Positions 24,195-32,582 of a stretch of 64,000 nucleotides of DNA are shown here, in pieces. Within the stretch, counting starts at the first letter, position 1, and the number at the start of each line of letters is the position of its first letter. Source of the stretch: Actinocorallia longicatena (GTDB taxonomy: Bacteria > Actinomycetota > Actinomycetes > Streptosporangiales > Streptosporangiaceae); the NCBI RefSeq assembly GCF_039534125.1, contig NZ_BAAAUV010000012.1, positions 142,013-206,012 of the forward strand, given 5' to 3'. Position numbers and translations under genes: made by a program. The notes under the pieces are model-generated. The model was not told the DNA's origin and did no database searches. It worked only from the letters and a program-made list of their open reading frames with translations.

Positions 24195-25987
24195 GCCACT
24201 CCCCCTTCGGCGGCCAGCAGGTCCTGGAGTTCGGTGACGGCCGTACGCAGTTCGGCGGCGAAGGTGTGCATGGCGTCGGCGACGGGCCGCGGGGTCGACA
24301 GGTAGAGGTTGAACCGGTCGGGCAACAGCACGTAGGCGACGCCGATGCACTTGGTGCTGGTCATGCCGAATCCGAAGTAGCGGATGTTGGCCGAGGGCGC
24401 CGAGCTGGTGGACAGGTAGTCGTCGCGGCTGACCGTCCATCCGGGTGAGTCGAACAGCGCGATCGGGCCGGTGACGCCGAGCTCGGGCTGGCGGGAGGCG
24501 ATGAGCTGCAGTTCCCACAGGTGCTGTTCGGGGGCGTCGCCGGCCTGGCAGTCCTTGGCGCGCTGGACGTGGGCGTCGGCGGCGGCTCGCAGGGCCGCGG
24601 TCTTGTCCTTGTCGGTGGCGTCGGTGGCGTCGGTGCTGGTCAGGGCGTCGACGAAGGTGATCGTCTCGGGGGTGACGACGCGCATGGCTTCGGTGCGTCC
24701 GGCGCGGAAGTGGCGGGTGGCGATGGACTCGTAGGTGGCGCCGGTGAGGCCCTTGGCGCGGCGGTGGGCGAGTTGGTAGGCCATCTGGACGAACGCGTCG
24801 GGTGAGATCTTGAGCTGTTTGGCGCGGTCGACGCCGAAGTCGGGGAACGACACGGTGGTGGTGGCGGTGTCGGCGGCGTAGTCGGCGAAGGACCGGGCGG
24901 CGTCGGCGATGTCGGCGCGCAGGGCGTCGTCCAGGACGAAGGTGAGGGGCCTGGTGGCGGGGGTTCCCGCGGTGGGGTGGTCGGTGGGGGTGGTGAGGAT
25001 GTCGTCGACGAACGACAGGATGGTGGTGCCGTCCAGGCCGCAGTGCTCGACGTTGATGCCGGCGGTGCCGTCGGCGAAGACGATGAGGGAGACGGCCTTG
25101 TCGAACCAGCGGTTGCCGCTGTCGCCGTGCAGGAGCCGGTCGCAGGCTTCGAGGTCGTCGGCGGGGGTGAGGTCTTCCAGGCAGACGGCGAACAGGGCGG
25201 TTTCGATGTCCTCGAGGGTGGCGGCGTTGGCGGGGTCATGGGCGCGCAGGGTGTCGCGGGTCGCGGCCCAGGCGGCGCGGGCCTTGGTGGTGAGGTGGCC
25301 TGCGGCGGTGTCGTCGGGGGCGGTGTGGGTGGTGTCCTTGACGATGCGCTGGAGGGCGGCGTCGAGGTCGTCGGCGGAGTAGGGGCGGCCGGTGGCGTCG
25401 AGGACGTCGAGGCGGTGCAGGTGGCGGCGGTGGAAGACCAGGATGTGACGGGCGGTGGCCGGTCCGGGGTGGGCGTCGCTGTAGGGGGCGCGGACGGTGT
25501 CCTGGTGGGCGCCGGGGATGCGGGTGGTGGCGAACAGGTACTTGTTCTGGTCCATCGCCAGGGGCTGGCCGCGGCGCAGCAGCGGCGGGATGGTCTCCTC
25601 GTCGAGGCGGCGCTTGTAGTCGACGGCGGAGGCGATGAGGTGGGCGGCGCGTTCGGTCTGGCTCTGGGGTGATTCGGCGAACAGGAACAGGAAGTTGGCG
25701 TTGAGGGCGATGCGGTCGCGGCGGCCGAGGTAGCGGGAGGGCCAGAAGCGGTCCAGCCAGCTGTGGACGCCGGGGGTGGCGTCGTAGGCGGCGAGGGCGG
25801 CGTGGAGGGTGGGGCCCTCGCCGTTGAGGAAGGCGGTGACGGCGGTGCTGGTGGTGGCGAGCTGGTCGGGGGTGAGCAGGGGCGCGCACCAGGTGAGGAA
25901 GCGGGCGCAGGTGTCTTCCAGCGTGGGCAGGGGTACCCGCGGCAGGGTGTCCTCGAGGTCGAAGGTGCCGGGCTGGGTGGGGTTCAC
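24185..25987 (-). CDS. Choline/carnitine O-acyltransferase-family enzyme
   Basis: A 600-residue protein with the full carnitine acetyltransferase plan. The catalytic His is H315 in VEHCGLDG, preceded by NRWFDK near 292, and the substrate-channel motif QNKYLFATTRIPG is at about 147-159. A C-terminal YLSTSS followed by RYFGFGMTSTKCIGVAYVLLP matches the CoA/carnitine-binding STS and late strands. Such enzymes move acyl groups between CoA and a hydroxyl of a betaine such as carnitine or choline. They are mainly eukaryotic and sporadic in bacteria. GTG 25987 overlaps the methyltransferase stop (GTGA). Position as third gene after an oxygenase and a methyltransferase suggests that the acceptor is a hydroxylated, methylated product of those enzymes. 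Confidence 0.82.
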   Translation of the reverse strand: MNPTQPGTFDLEDTLPRVPLPTLEDTCARFLTWCAPLLTPDQLATTSTAVTAFLNGEGPTLHAALAAYDATPGVHSWLDRFWPSRYLGRRDRIALNANFLFLFAESPQSQTERAAHLIASAVDYKRRLDEETIPPLLRRGQPLAMDQNKYLFATTRIPGAHQDTVRAPYSDAHPGPATARHILVFHRRHLHRLDVLDATGRPYSADDLDAALQRIVKDTTHTAPDDTAAGHLTTKARAAWAATRDTLRAHDPANAATLEDIETALFAVCLEDLTPADDLEACDRLLHGDSGNRWFDKAVSLIVFADGTAGINVEHCGLDGTTILSFVDDILTTPTDHPTAGTPATRPLTFVLDDALRADIADAARSFADYAADTATTTVSFPDFGVDRAKQLKISPDAFVQMAYQLAHRRAKGLTGATYESIATRHFRAGRTEAMRVVTPETITFVDALTSTDATDATDKDKTAALRAAADAHVQRAKDCQAGDAPEQHLWELQLIASRQPELGVTGPIALFDSPGWTVSRDDYLSTSSAPSANIRYFGFGMTSTKCIGVAYVLLPDRFNLYLSTPRPVADAMHTFAAELRTAVTELQDLLAAEGGVAHR

Positions 25988-26799
25988 AGGGCCTCGATCC
26001 GGGTGCGTGGGTGATGGTCGGGAATGGAGATGAACAGTTCGGCGTGCAGCCAGCCGTCGGCCTCGTGGGGGTCGGGGCCGAGGGGGGCGAGGCGCTCCAG
26101 GACCTCGCGTTGCTCCTCGGGGGTGGCGAAGCGGCGTTGGCGGAAGGTGCTGGCGGCGCGGACGGTGCGGTAGCCGGCGTCGGTGAGCAGTTCGGCGATC
26201 GGGGTGAAGGGGAACATCCGCAGGACGAAGTGTGCCATCCAGGGTCGGCGGCCGCCGAACGCGGTCAGGAGCCGGGAGATGGACTTCTCGCCGATGTAGC
26301 CGAGGCAGCCGGTGGAGATGACCAGGTCGGTGCGGAAGAGCAGGGCCGCCTGGGATTCGGTGGGTTCGGCGGATTCGAGGTCGGCGTGGATGGCGTTACT
26401 GAGGAGTTTGGCCTGGACGGCGTAGGTGAGGGCCGGTTCGGAGGTGTCGAGGCCGATGAAGCGGGCGACGGGGGTGGCCTTCTCGCTGAGGCGCCGGTCG
26501 CGGTCGATGAGGTCGCCGCGGGTGGTGGGGGCGCCGTCGTAGCGGTCGTAGAGGTCGTCCATGGTGGCGTCGTGGTTGAGCAGTGCGGCGTTGATGCCGT
26601 AGGAGCAGCCGAGGTCGAGGACCCGGGGCAGGAGCCTGCCGGTGGCGGAAGCGTACTCGGCGATGAGGGCGGCGAAATGGGGTTTGGCGTATTGGGGGAC
26701 GCGGTAGTCGAAGGCGCGCAGGGTGTTGAAGTAGGCGCGGGGGTCGGGCCGGTCGTAGATGTGGTCGAGTGAGACTTTTCCGGTTCTGTCGACGTGCAC
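25984..26799 (-). CDS. SAM-dependent methyltransferase, class I
   Basis: A 271-residue Rossmann-fold methyltransferase. Motif I is LDLGCSYGIN at 61-70, followed by the ribose-binding acidic residue in GLDTSEPAL (D118), and motif IV-like FRTDLVISTGCLGYIG near 155-170. It begins at GTG 26799 with AGAGGA eight bases ahead; an ATG inside the spacer is out of frame. The family is not specific enough to tell N- from O- or C-methylation. It sits between the oxygenase and the acyltransferase genes with a 95-base gap upstream and a four-base overlap downstream, so all three are likely one operon. Confidence 0.83.
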   Translation of the reverse strand: MHVDRTGKVSLDHIYDRPDPRAYFNTLRAFDYRVPQYAKPHFAALIAEYASATGRLLPRVLDLGCSYGINAALLNHDATMDDLYDRYDGAPTTRGDLIDRDRRLSEKATPVARFIGLDTSEPALTYAVQAKLLSNAIHADLESAEPTESQAALLFRTDLVISTGCLGYIGEKSISRLLTAFGGRRPWMAHFVLRMFPFTPIAELLTDAGYRTVRAASTFRQRRFATPEEQREVLERLAPLGPDPHEADGWLHAELFISIPDHHPRTRIEAL

Positions 26800-26894
26800 G
26801 GTCGCATTCCTCTCGAGATGTCCGGTGAGCAATGTGGCCGGGGTGGGGTCAGTCGGAAGGGGTCTGGTCCAAGGGGTCTCTGTCGGATAGGGGT

Positions 26895-27737
26895 TCAGTC
26901 GAGCAGGAGGTCGGCGCGGACCGCGGTGGCCCGGTGCTGGGGGGTGAGGCGGCCGAAGAGCTGGCGGGTGCGCTCGGGGCTGCCGATGACTCCGGGCCGC
27001 AGGCTGTAGGCGAAGATCGCGGTGTGCCGGTCGGTGCCTCCGGTGACGGGGCTGACGCGGTGCAGGGAGTAGCGGCCCCGGAAGAGCTGGAGGTCGCCCG
27101 GCCGCAGGGTGAGGCGGCGGATGCGGTGGCCGGCGCGGCCTTCGAGGACGGCGGCGACGTCGCCGAGGTTCTCCGTCTCGGGGGTGCGGATGCCGGGGCA
27201 GTACTCGAACACGCCGCCCTCCTCGGCGGCGTGGGTGAGCAGGCTGACGGTGAACTCGTTGGTGTCGAAGTGCCAGGGGTGCTGGTTGCCGGGGCGCAGC
27301 ACGTTGAGGCAGAGCCCGGCGAGCGGGTCGGCGAGTTCGTGGAGTTCGGTGAGGTCGAAGCAGGCGGCGACGAACCGCTGGAAGGCCGGGTCGGTGTAGA
27401 GGCGGTGGATGAGGTGCTCGCCGGGGATGCGGTCGCGCGGGACGAAGGCGTTGCCGCGGGGGAAGGTGTGGTGGGCGGGGTGGTCTTCGGGGAGGGCGGG
27501 GTCGGGGGCGGTGTTGTAGACGTTGACGGTCTCGACGTCGTAGTGGGCGTGGGGGGCGATGCTGCTGCCCTGGTCGCGCAGATGCTCCTGGGCGCCGGGG
27601 TGGATGAAGTCGGGCAGGACGCTGCAGCCGTCGGCGGCGAGGTCGGCCCGGACGCGGTCGATGAGGGAGTTCCACGCGGCTCCGCCGGGCGCCTCGAGCG
27701 GATACCGCCGTAGGTCGACAGTTCGATCAAGAAGCAT
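26895..27737 (-). CDS. 2-Oxoglutarate/Fe(II) oxygenase, ArpA/BesD-like
   Basis: A 280-residue non-haem iron enzyme. The iron triad is H156-x-D158 in HPWHFDTNEF and H226 in RYSLHRVSP, and R237 in DRHTAIFAYS would hold 2-oxoglutarate. The arrangement resembles the ArpA/BesD/HalD group. Those of its members that chlorinate free amino acids have Gly or Ala in place of the aspartate; here Asp is kept, so hydroxylation is predicted rather than halogenation. It is the first gene of the three-gene operon. TTAGAC lies nine bases ahead of the ATG and no ribosome site is visible, so the transcript may be leaderless. Confidence 0.82.
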   Translation of the reverse strand: MLLDRTVDLRRYPLEAPGGAAWNSLIDRVRADLAADGCSVLPDFIHPGAQEHLRDQGSSIAPHAHYDVETVNVYNTAPDPALPEDHPAHHTFPRGNAFVPRDRIPGEHLIHRLYTDPAFQRFVAACFDLTELHELADPLAGLCLNVLRPGNQHPWHFDTNEFTVSLLTHAAEEGGVFEYCPGIRTPETENLGDVAAVLEGRAGHRIRRLTLRPGDLQLFRGRYSLHRVSPVTGGTDRHTAIFAYSLRPGVIGSPERTRQLFGRLTPQHRATAVRADLLLD

Positions 27738-27830
27738 GAGAACGGGTCTAACAGCCGTGGGCGCGGGCGCCCATCCCCCGTCCGGGTGACAGATGGGTGA
27801 CCTGCGGGTCGGTCGTGTTCACCCTGGGGC

Positions 27831-28406
27831 TCAGGGGGCGGGTGCGGCGAGCAGGGTGATGAGCTGGGCGAGCTCGTCGGGGGTCAGGTTGCTGCGCAGG
27901 ACGCGGGCGGCGGTCTCGGGGCGCGAGAGCGGGACGGTGACGGTGCGGGCCCGGAATCCGGCCTCGACCATGGCGGCGTGCGCGGACATCTCGCCGGTGA
28001 GGACCCGGTCGTGGAGGGTGGGGGCGTCCTTGCGCAGGCGGCGCAGGGCGGCGGCCTGGCTGGTGCCGGTCGGCCGGATCGGCTCGTTGATATTATCAAC
28101 AGCGCTCGCGGTCGACTGCTGGAGCGCCTGCTCGAGCAGGTCGACGATGACGGGATCGCCGCCGGTCAGGCGCCGCACCGTCCCGACGGTCGCGCCGAGC
28201 CCGCGCGGCGGCGAGGCGATCACGAAGGACAGGAAGTCGCGGTGCGCGACGCGGGAGCCGTCGATGACGAACTCGCGCCAGGCGGTCTCCTCCAGCACAC
28301 GGCGCAGCAGCCGGGGTGCGTGCACGAGGCCCTCCCCCGCCGCGGTCATCGCCACCGACAGCTCGCTCACCAGCGCGCCGCACACGGCGGGCCGTCCCTG
28401 GGTCAC
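27831..28406 (-). CDS. Uncharacterised protein with ParB-like helical segment
   Basis: A 191-residue protein from GTG 28406, which has CAGGAGG ahead of it. The middle contains ALRRLRKDAPTLHDRVLTGE followed by MSAHAAMVEAGFR, a pattern found in ParB/KorB-like and plasmid-associated actinomycete proteins, where it forms a DNA-binding helical unit. It ends with a segment predicted to be helical (SNLTPDELAQLITLLAAP). No catalytic motif is visible. It lies 93 bases upstream of the oxygenase gene and in the same direction, so a link to that operon is possible but weak. Confidence 0.6.
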   Translation of the reverse strand: MTQGRPAVCGALVSELSVAMTAAGEGLVHAPRLLRRVLEETAWREFVIDGSRVAHRDFLSFVIASPPRGLGATVGTVRRLTGGDPVIVDLLEQALQQSTASAVDNINEPIRPTGTSQAAALRRLRKDAPTLHDRVLTGEMSAHAAMVEAGFRARTVTVPLSRPETAARVLRSNLTPDELAQLITLLAAPAP

Positions 28407-28489
28407 CGGCGTCCTCCTGTTCACCGCCCATTGTGCCGACGGCCCGCCCCCGCGGGCCGTCACGACACGGATCTTTCGGGGAGCGGCCT

Positions 28490-29296
28490 TCAGGAAGCGG
28501 GACGGCCGTTGAGGACGTTCATCAGTTCCACCGAGTCCACGGCCAGAAGGCGTTCGGGCAGCGTCTGCCACGACTGCTCCTTCTCCTGCGGCGCTACCTT
28601 CTCCGCCCTCTGGTAAAAGCCGAAACTCCAGGTCCTGGCGCGGGAGACGGGCCAGCCGCGGGTGGCCTTGGTCCCGTAGGACGCGGCGACGATCGTCACG
28701 GTGACGGAGGTGACGCCCGGCTTGACCTTCAGTTCGAACAGGGAGCCGGAGAAGCAGTTGAAGCCGGTGGTGCGCCGCCCGCCGTACTCCGGTGCCCAGG
28801 TCGCTCCCTTGCTCAGCGTCATCTGGACGTTGACGTTGGACTCGAAGCCGTCGCAGACCGCGGCCAGGCCGACGGCGGAGGTGGTGTCGGCCGGGGTGAA
28901 GGTGAGCGTGGCCCGCCGCTCCTTCGGCCAGGCGATGTCGGCCGTCGGGCCGGGCAGCCGGTTCCACCAGTAGCGGGCCTGCTTCCGCGCGGCCTCGTAC
29001 CGCTCCTCCAGCTCCTCAGGGGAGGTCGCCGCGGCCGTGGGGGACGGCGCCGCGGTCACCGGCGGGGTGGGGCTGACGGCCGTCAGCGTCTCGGTGCCCT
29101 TTCCGCCTCCTTCGTGCAGGAGGGAGGGGACGGTGAGGGCGGCTCCGGCGACCGCCAGCGCGCCGGCCCCAGCGACGGCGGCCTTGCGGGTGCGGCGGGC
29201 GCGGCGCAGGCGCTGCTGGAAACCGGGCGGCAGGGGCCGGTTCAGGGCGGGCGCGGTGCGCTGCTCGAGCAGGTCGTGCAGTTCCTCGGTGTTCAT
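28490..29296 (-). CDS. Membrane-anchored protein, probable partner of the SigE-type sigma
   Basis: A 268-residue protein with a cytoplasmic head of about 36 residues (MNTEELHDLLEQRTAPALNRPLPPGF), one membrane segment at about 37-60 and an extracytoplasmic domain with cysteines in AVCDGF and FNCFSG. It starts four bases after the sigma gene stops. One-TM proteins placed directly behind SigE-type sigma genes often act as their membrane partners or anti-sigma factors, but this head lacks a zinc HxxxCxxC motif. The outer domain is not one I can name. Confidence 0.68.
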   Translation of the reverse strand: MNTEELHDLLEQRTAPALNRPLPPGFQQRLRRARRTRKAAVAGAGALAVAGAALTVPSLLHEGGGKGTETLTAVSPTPPVTAAPSPTAAATSPEELEERYEAARKQARYWWNRLPGPTADIAWPKERRATLTFTPADTTSAVGLAAVCDGFESNVNVQMTLSKGATWAPEYGGRRTTGFNCFSGSLFELKVKPGVTSVTVTIVAASYGTKATRGWPVSRARTWSFGFYQRAEKVAPQEKEQSWQTLPERLLAVDSVELMNVLNGRPAS

Positions 29297-29300
29297 TTCC

Positions 29301-29795
29301 TCATCCCTTCTGGGCGGTGAGCACGGCCGGGTCGACGCGGAGCTTGGCCAGGGCCCTGCTGGTCTGGCTCTTCACGGTGCCGACCGAGCAGTGCATGAGC
29401 TCGGCGACCTGAGCCTCGGGAAGGTCCTCGTAGAAGCGCAGGACGACGGCGGTGCGCTGCCGGTCGGGCAGGCGGCCCAGGGCGTCCCACACCAGGTCGC
29501 GTTCGCCGGTGTGGGCGGTGTGGTCGGGTCCCGGACGGTCGGGGACGGCCTCGGAGGTGATCTCTCGGCTGCGCCAGGCGCGCCGCCACCAGGAGCTGTG
29601 CGTATTGACGATGATCTTGCGGAGGTAGGGTTCGGGATCCCCGGTGACGCGGGGCCAGGCGAACCATGCCTTGACCAGCGCTGTCTGCACCAGGTCCTCG
29701 GCGCTCTGCCAGTCCTGGGTCAGCAGGTAGGCCAGGCGGAGCAGGCGCGGCCACCGCGAGGCCACGAACGCCTGATAGTCGGATCTGTCCGCCAC
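29301..29795 (-). CDS. SigE-family RNA polymerase sigma factor
   Basis: A 164-residue ECF sigma factor. Region 2 contains RLAYLLTQDWQSAEDLVQTAL with the -10-recognition helix (ALVKAW) after it, and region 4 has the recognition helix VAELMHCSVGTVKSQTSRAL. The linker between them is short. Length and motifs fit the small SigE-family proteins abundant in actinomycetes. ATG 29795 follows GAGACGTCC. The adjacent gene with a membrane segment is probably co-expressed and may sequester it. Confidence 0.88.
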   Translation of the reverse strand: MADRSDYQAFVASRWPRLLRLAYLLTQDWQSAEDLVQTALVKAWFAWPRVTGDPEPYLRKIIVNTHSSWWRRAWRSREITSEAVPDRPGPDHTAHTGERDLVWDALGRLPDRQRTAVVLRFYEDLPEAQVAELMHCSVGTVKSQTSRALAKLRVDPAVLTAQKG

Positions 29796-29870
29796 GGACG
29801 TCTCCTCTTGGGGGGTTGACGGCGGGTCGTCCTACCTACGCCCCGACCGCTCCCCGGGGTTGCACGGTCC

Positions 29871-30056
29871 TCAGGGGCGCATGGCCAGGCCGAGCCCGGC
29901 GAGTTCCTCGCGCAGGATGCGCAGGGCCTTGGGGCCCATCCCGTGCAGGGCCGCGATCTCCTTCTCGCTGCGGGAGGCGAGGTCCTCCAGCGTGCGGACG
30001 CCCGCTCCGTCCAGGGCGCGCTGAGCGGGGGCGGAGGTCTTCGGCAGGTCGGTCAT
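29871..30056 (-). CDS. Small helix-hairpin-helix DNA-binding protein
   Basis: A 61-residue protein made of one helix-hairpin-helix unit: PAQRALDGAGVRTLEDLASR then ALHGMGPKALRILREEL, where HGMGPKA is the GxG hairpin that grips the DNA backbone. This resembles the C-terminal domain of RNA polymerase alpha and stand-alone HhH proteins. ATG 30056 is used because longer frames would lack this fold at the start. Non-specific DNA binding is likely. No partner is evident. Confidence 0.75.
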   Translation of the reverse strand: MTDLPKTSAPAQRALDGAGVRTLEDLASRSEKEIAALHGMGPKALRILREELAGLGLAMRP

Positions 30057-30215
30057 GCCCTCGACGGTAGCGAACCGGCGGTGCGGCCCGAACGCCGATT
30101 GGGCCCAAGCAAGTGCTTGACCGACTGTGACGTGGGTCATATAACCGGGAACGACACCACCCCTGGGCGGCATGCGGCGCGACGGCCACCCCGCACGAGA
30201 ACAGGGAAACGCGCC

Positions 30216-31955
30216 ATGAACGACCCCACCCAGCACCCCCGCCCCACCCGCCGCACCGTCATCGGCACCGCGGGCGCCGCGGCCCTCGCCACCGCCCTCG
30301 GCTGGACCCCCGCCTTCCGCGTCCCCGCCGCCCACGCCGCCGCCCTCCCCACCCCGCCCGCCTTCCCCGCCGGCATCCCCCTCTACCAGCAGGCCTTCGA
30401 GAACTGGTCCGGCGAGATCCACATCGAAGCCGCCTGGACCTGCGCCCCCGCCACCCCCGCCGACATCGTCACCATCGCCAACTGGGCCCACGCCAACGGC
30501 TACCGCGTCCGCGCCCGCGGCATGGGACACAACTGGTCACCCCTCATGACCTCCGACGGCGAGAACGTCGACCACACGATCTTCCTCGACACCACCCAGC
30601 ACCTCACCGCCGTCACCGTCAACACCGGAACACCCCGCACCGTCACCGTCCAGACCGGCTGCCAGATGGACCGCCTCATGCAGATCCTCGAGGACGACAA
30701 CCTCGGCTTCATGTCCATCCCCTTCCCCGGCGGCATCACCATCGGCGGCGTCCTGGCCATCAACGCCCACGGCTCCAGCGTCCCCGCCACCGGCGAGACC
30801 CGCCCCAGCGGCATGACCTACGGCTCCATGAGCAACACCATCCGCTCCCTCACCGCCGTCGTCTGGAACGGCAGCGCCTACACCCTCAAGACCTTCCAGC
30901 GCACCGACCCCCACATCGGCGCCTTCCTGTCCCACCTCGGCCGCGCCCTCATCACCGAGGTCACCCTCCAGGTCGGCACCAACCAGAACATCCGCTGCCA
31001 GTCCTGGTACTCCACCCAGGTCGGCGACGTCTTCGCACCCCCCGCCAGCGCCGGCTCCAACTCCTTCAGCAAGCTCGTCGACAAATACGGCCGCGTCGAA
31101 GTCCTCTGGTTCCCCTTCACCACCGTCCCCTGGATCAAGATGTGGTCCGTCGCCCCCAGCAAGCCCCTGCTCTCCAAGAAGGTGACCTCGCCCTACAACT
31201 ACACCTTCGTCAACTTCGTCTCCGAAGAACAGTCCGACTTCGTCGCCGACATCGTCAACGGCGACGTCATCGGAACCTCCACCTTCACCAACAGCCAGAT
31301 GGCCGTCGTCGGATCCGGCCTCATCGTCACCGGCACCTGGGACATCTGGGGCAAATCCAAGAACACCTGGCTGTGGGTCGAACGCACCACCCTGCGCATC
31401 GTCGAAACCGGCTTCGCCGTCATCACCTCACGCGCCAACATCCAGCGCGTCGTCCACGAGTTCTACGTCAAATACCGCGCCACCGTCGAAGCCTACAAAG
31501 CCCAGGGCAAATACCCCATGAACATGCCCTTCGAGATCCGCGTCAACGGCCTCGACCAGCCCGCCGAAGTCGACGGAATCACCGGCGCCGCCACACCCCT
31601 CCTGTCCTCCCTGCGCCCCCGCCCCGACCACCCCGAATGGAACGTCTGCGTCTGGATCGACATGGGCACCATCCCCGGCACCCCCGAATCCGACGCCTTC
31701 TACAGCGAGATGGAGGCCTGGATCCTCGCCAACTACACCGGCACCTACGCCGGCGTCCGCCCCGAATGGTCCAAAGCCTGGGCCTGCGCCCCCGGCGGAG
31801 CCTGGACCGACACCACCCGCATCACCGGCTACAAGAACGCCATGAACGCCGGACAACCCGCCACCTCCAACTACGACACCGCCCGGACCATCCTCAACTC
31901 CTACGACCCCGCCCGGACCTTCTCCAGCACCTTCCTCGACACCCTGCTCCCTTAA
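30216..31955 (+). CDS. Tat-exported FAD oxidase, cholesterol-oxidase type II-like
   Basis: A 579-residue flavoprotein of the vanillyl-alcohol-oxidase fold. The leader has a twin-arginine motif, RRTVIG at 12-17, and ends AHAAAL near 41, so it should be exported folded with its cofactor. The FAD domain contains RGMGHNWSP; H105 is in the position that binds FAD covalently in type II cholesterol oxidases. Residues from about 230 on match the cholesterol-oxidase substrate-binding domain. The expected reaction is oxidation of a sterol alcohol with release of hydrogen peroxide. The third codon position is almost always C, in contrast to G-rich neighbours. It is followed by hairpins at 31974-32007. 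Confidence 0.85.
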   Translation: MNDPTQHPRPTRRTVIGTAGAAALATALGWTPAFRVPAAHAAALPTPPAFPAGIPLYQQAFENWSGEIHIEAAWTCAPATPADIVTIANWAHANGYRVRARGMGHNWSPLMTSDGENVDHTIFLDTTQHLTAVTVNTGTPRTVTVQTGCQMDRLMQILEDDNLGFMSIPFPGGITIGGVLAINAHGSSVPATGETRPSGMTYGSMSNTIRSLTAVVWNGSAYTLKTFQRTDPHIGAFLSHLGRALITEVTLQVGTNQNIRCQSWYSTQVGDVFAPPASAGSNSFSKLVDKYGRVEVLWFPFTTVPWIKMWSVAPSKPLLSKKVTSPYNYTFVNFVSEEQSDFVADIVNGDVIGTSTFTNSQMAVVGSGLIVTGTWDIWGKSKNTWLWVERTTLRIVETGFAVITSRANIQRVVHEFYVKYRATVEAYKAQGKYPMNMPFEIRVNGLDQPAEVDGITGAATPLLSSLRPRPDHPEWNVCVWIDMGTIPGTPESDAFYSEMEAWILANYTGTYAGVRPEWSKAWACAPGGAWTDTTRITGYKNAMNAGQPATSNYDTARTILNSYDPARTFSSTFLDTLLP

Positions 31956-31973
31956 GCCGTGTCTTAGAACCCG

Positions 31974-32007
31974 CCCCGCACGTGCGGGGGGCCTCGAGCC
32001 GCCCCCC
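31974..32007 (+). terminator. Tandem hairpins after the oxidase gene
   Basis: CCCCGCAC-GTGCGGGG (31974-31989) is a perfect 16-base palindrome. A second stem pairs six G (31986-31991) with six C (32002-32007). They share bases, so only one forms at a time. Both lie 19-52 bases past the stop. Confidence 0.65.
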
Positions 32008-32069
32008 GCACCCGCGAAAAAACCCCCGAACCCGGTGAACCGGCCGCCCACCCCGCACGTGTCACATGC

Positions 32070-32582
32070 GTGGGACACACCGCCGACGAACAGCTGCTCC
32101 GCAGCCTGTACACCGAACACGGCGGACCCCTGCTCGGATTCGTCCTCCGCCTCACCAGCGGCGACCGCCACCAAGCCGAGGACATCGTCCAGGAGACCCT
32201 CCTGCGCGCCTGGCGCCACCCCGAGATCCACGGCGACCGCCCCCTGCGCCCCTGGCTGTTCACCGTCGCCCGCAACCTCGTCGTCGACGCCCACCGCGCC
32301 CAGGCCTCCCGCGGCGGACCCCGCGCCCCCCTCGACGACGCCGCCACCATCGCCGGCCACGACGACCTCGACCGCGCCCTCGAATCCTGGACCGTCGCCC
32401 AGGCACTCGCCGACCTCAGCCCCCACCACCGGGCCGTCCTCGTCGAGACCTTCTACCGCGGCCGCTCCGTCGGAGAAGCCGCCGCGGCCCTCGGCATCCC
32501 CGCGGGTACCGTCAAATCCCGCACCTACTACGCACTGCGAGCGCTCCGCCTCGCCCTCGAGGAACGGGGGGTGACACCGTGA
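32070..32582 (+). CDS. ECF sigma factor
   Basis: A 170-residue ECF sigma factor. Region 2: LLGFVLRLTSGDRHQAEDIV and ETLLRAWRHPE. Region 4: SPHHRAVLVETFYRGRSVGE with recognition helix AAAALGIPAGTVKSRTYYAL. The pattern fits the SigK/SigL-type group that is paired with zinc anti-sigma factors. GTG 32070 is the likely start, since the frame from the nearby ATG 32066 is different. Its stop overlaps the start of the anti-sigma gene (GTGA), so the two are made together. Confidence 0.88.
   Translation: MGHTADEQLLRSLYTEHGGPLLGFVLRLTSGDRHQAEDIVQETLLRAWRHPEIHGDRPLRPWLFTVARNLVVDAHRAQASRGGPRAPLDDAATIAGHDDLDRALESWTVAQALADLSPHHRAVLVETFYRGRSVGEAAAALGIPAGTVKSRTYYALRALRLALEERGVTP

Noticed and set aside
26895..27737. 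Amino-acid halogenase
   Set aside because: The HxD aspartate is kept; halogenases of this group have Gly or Ala there.
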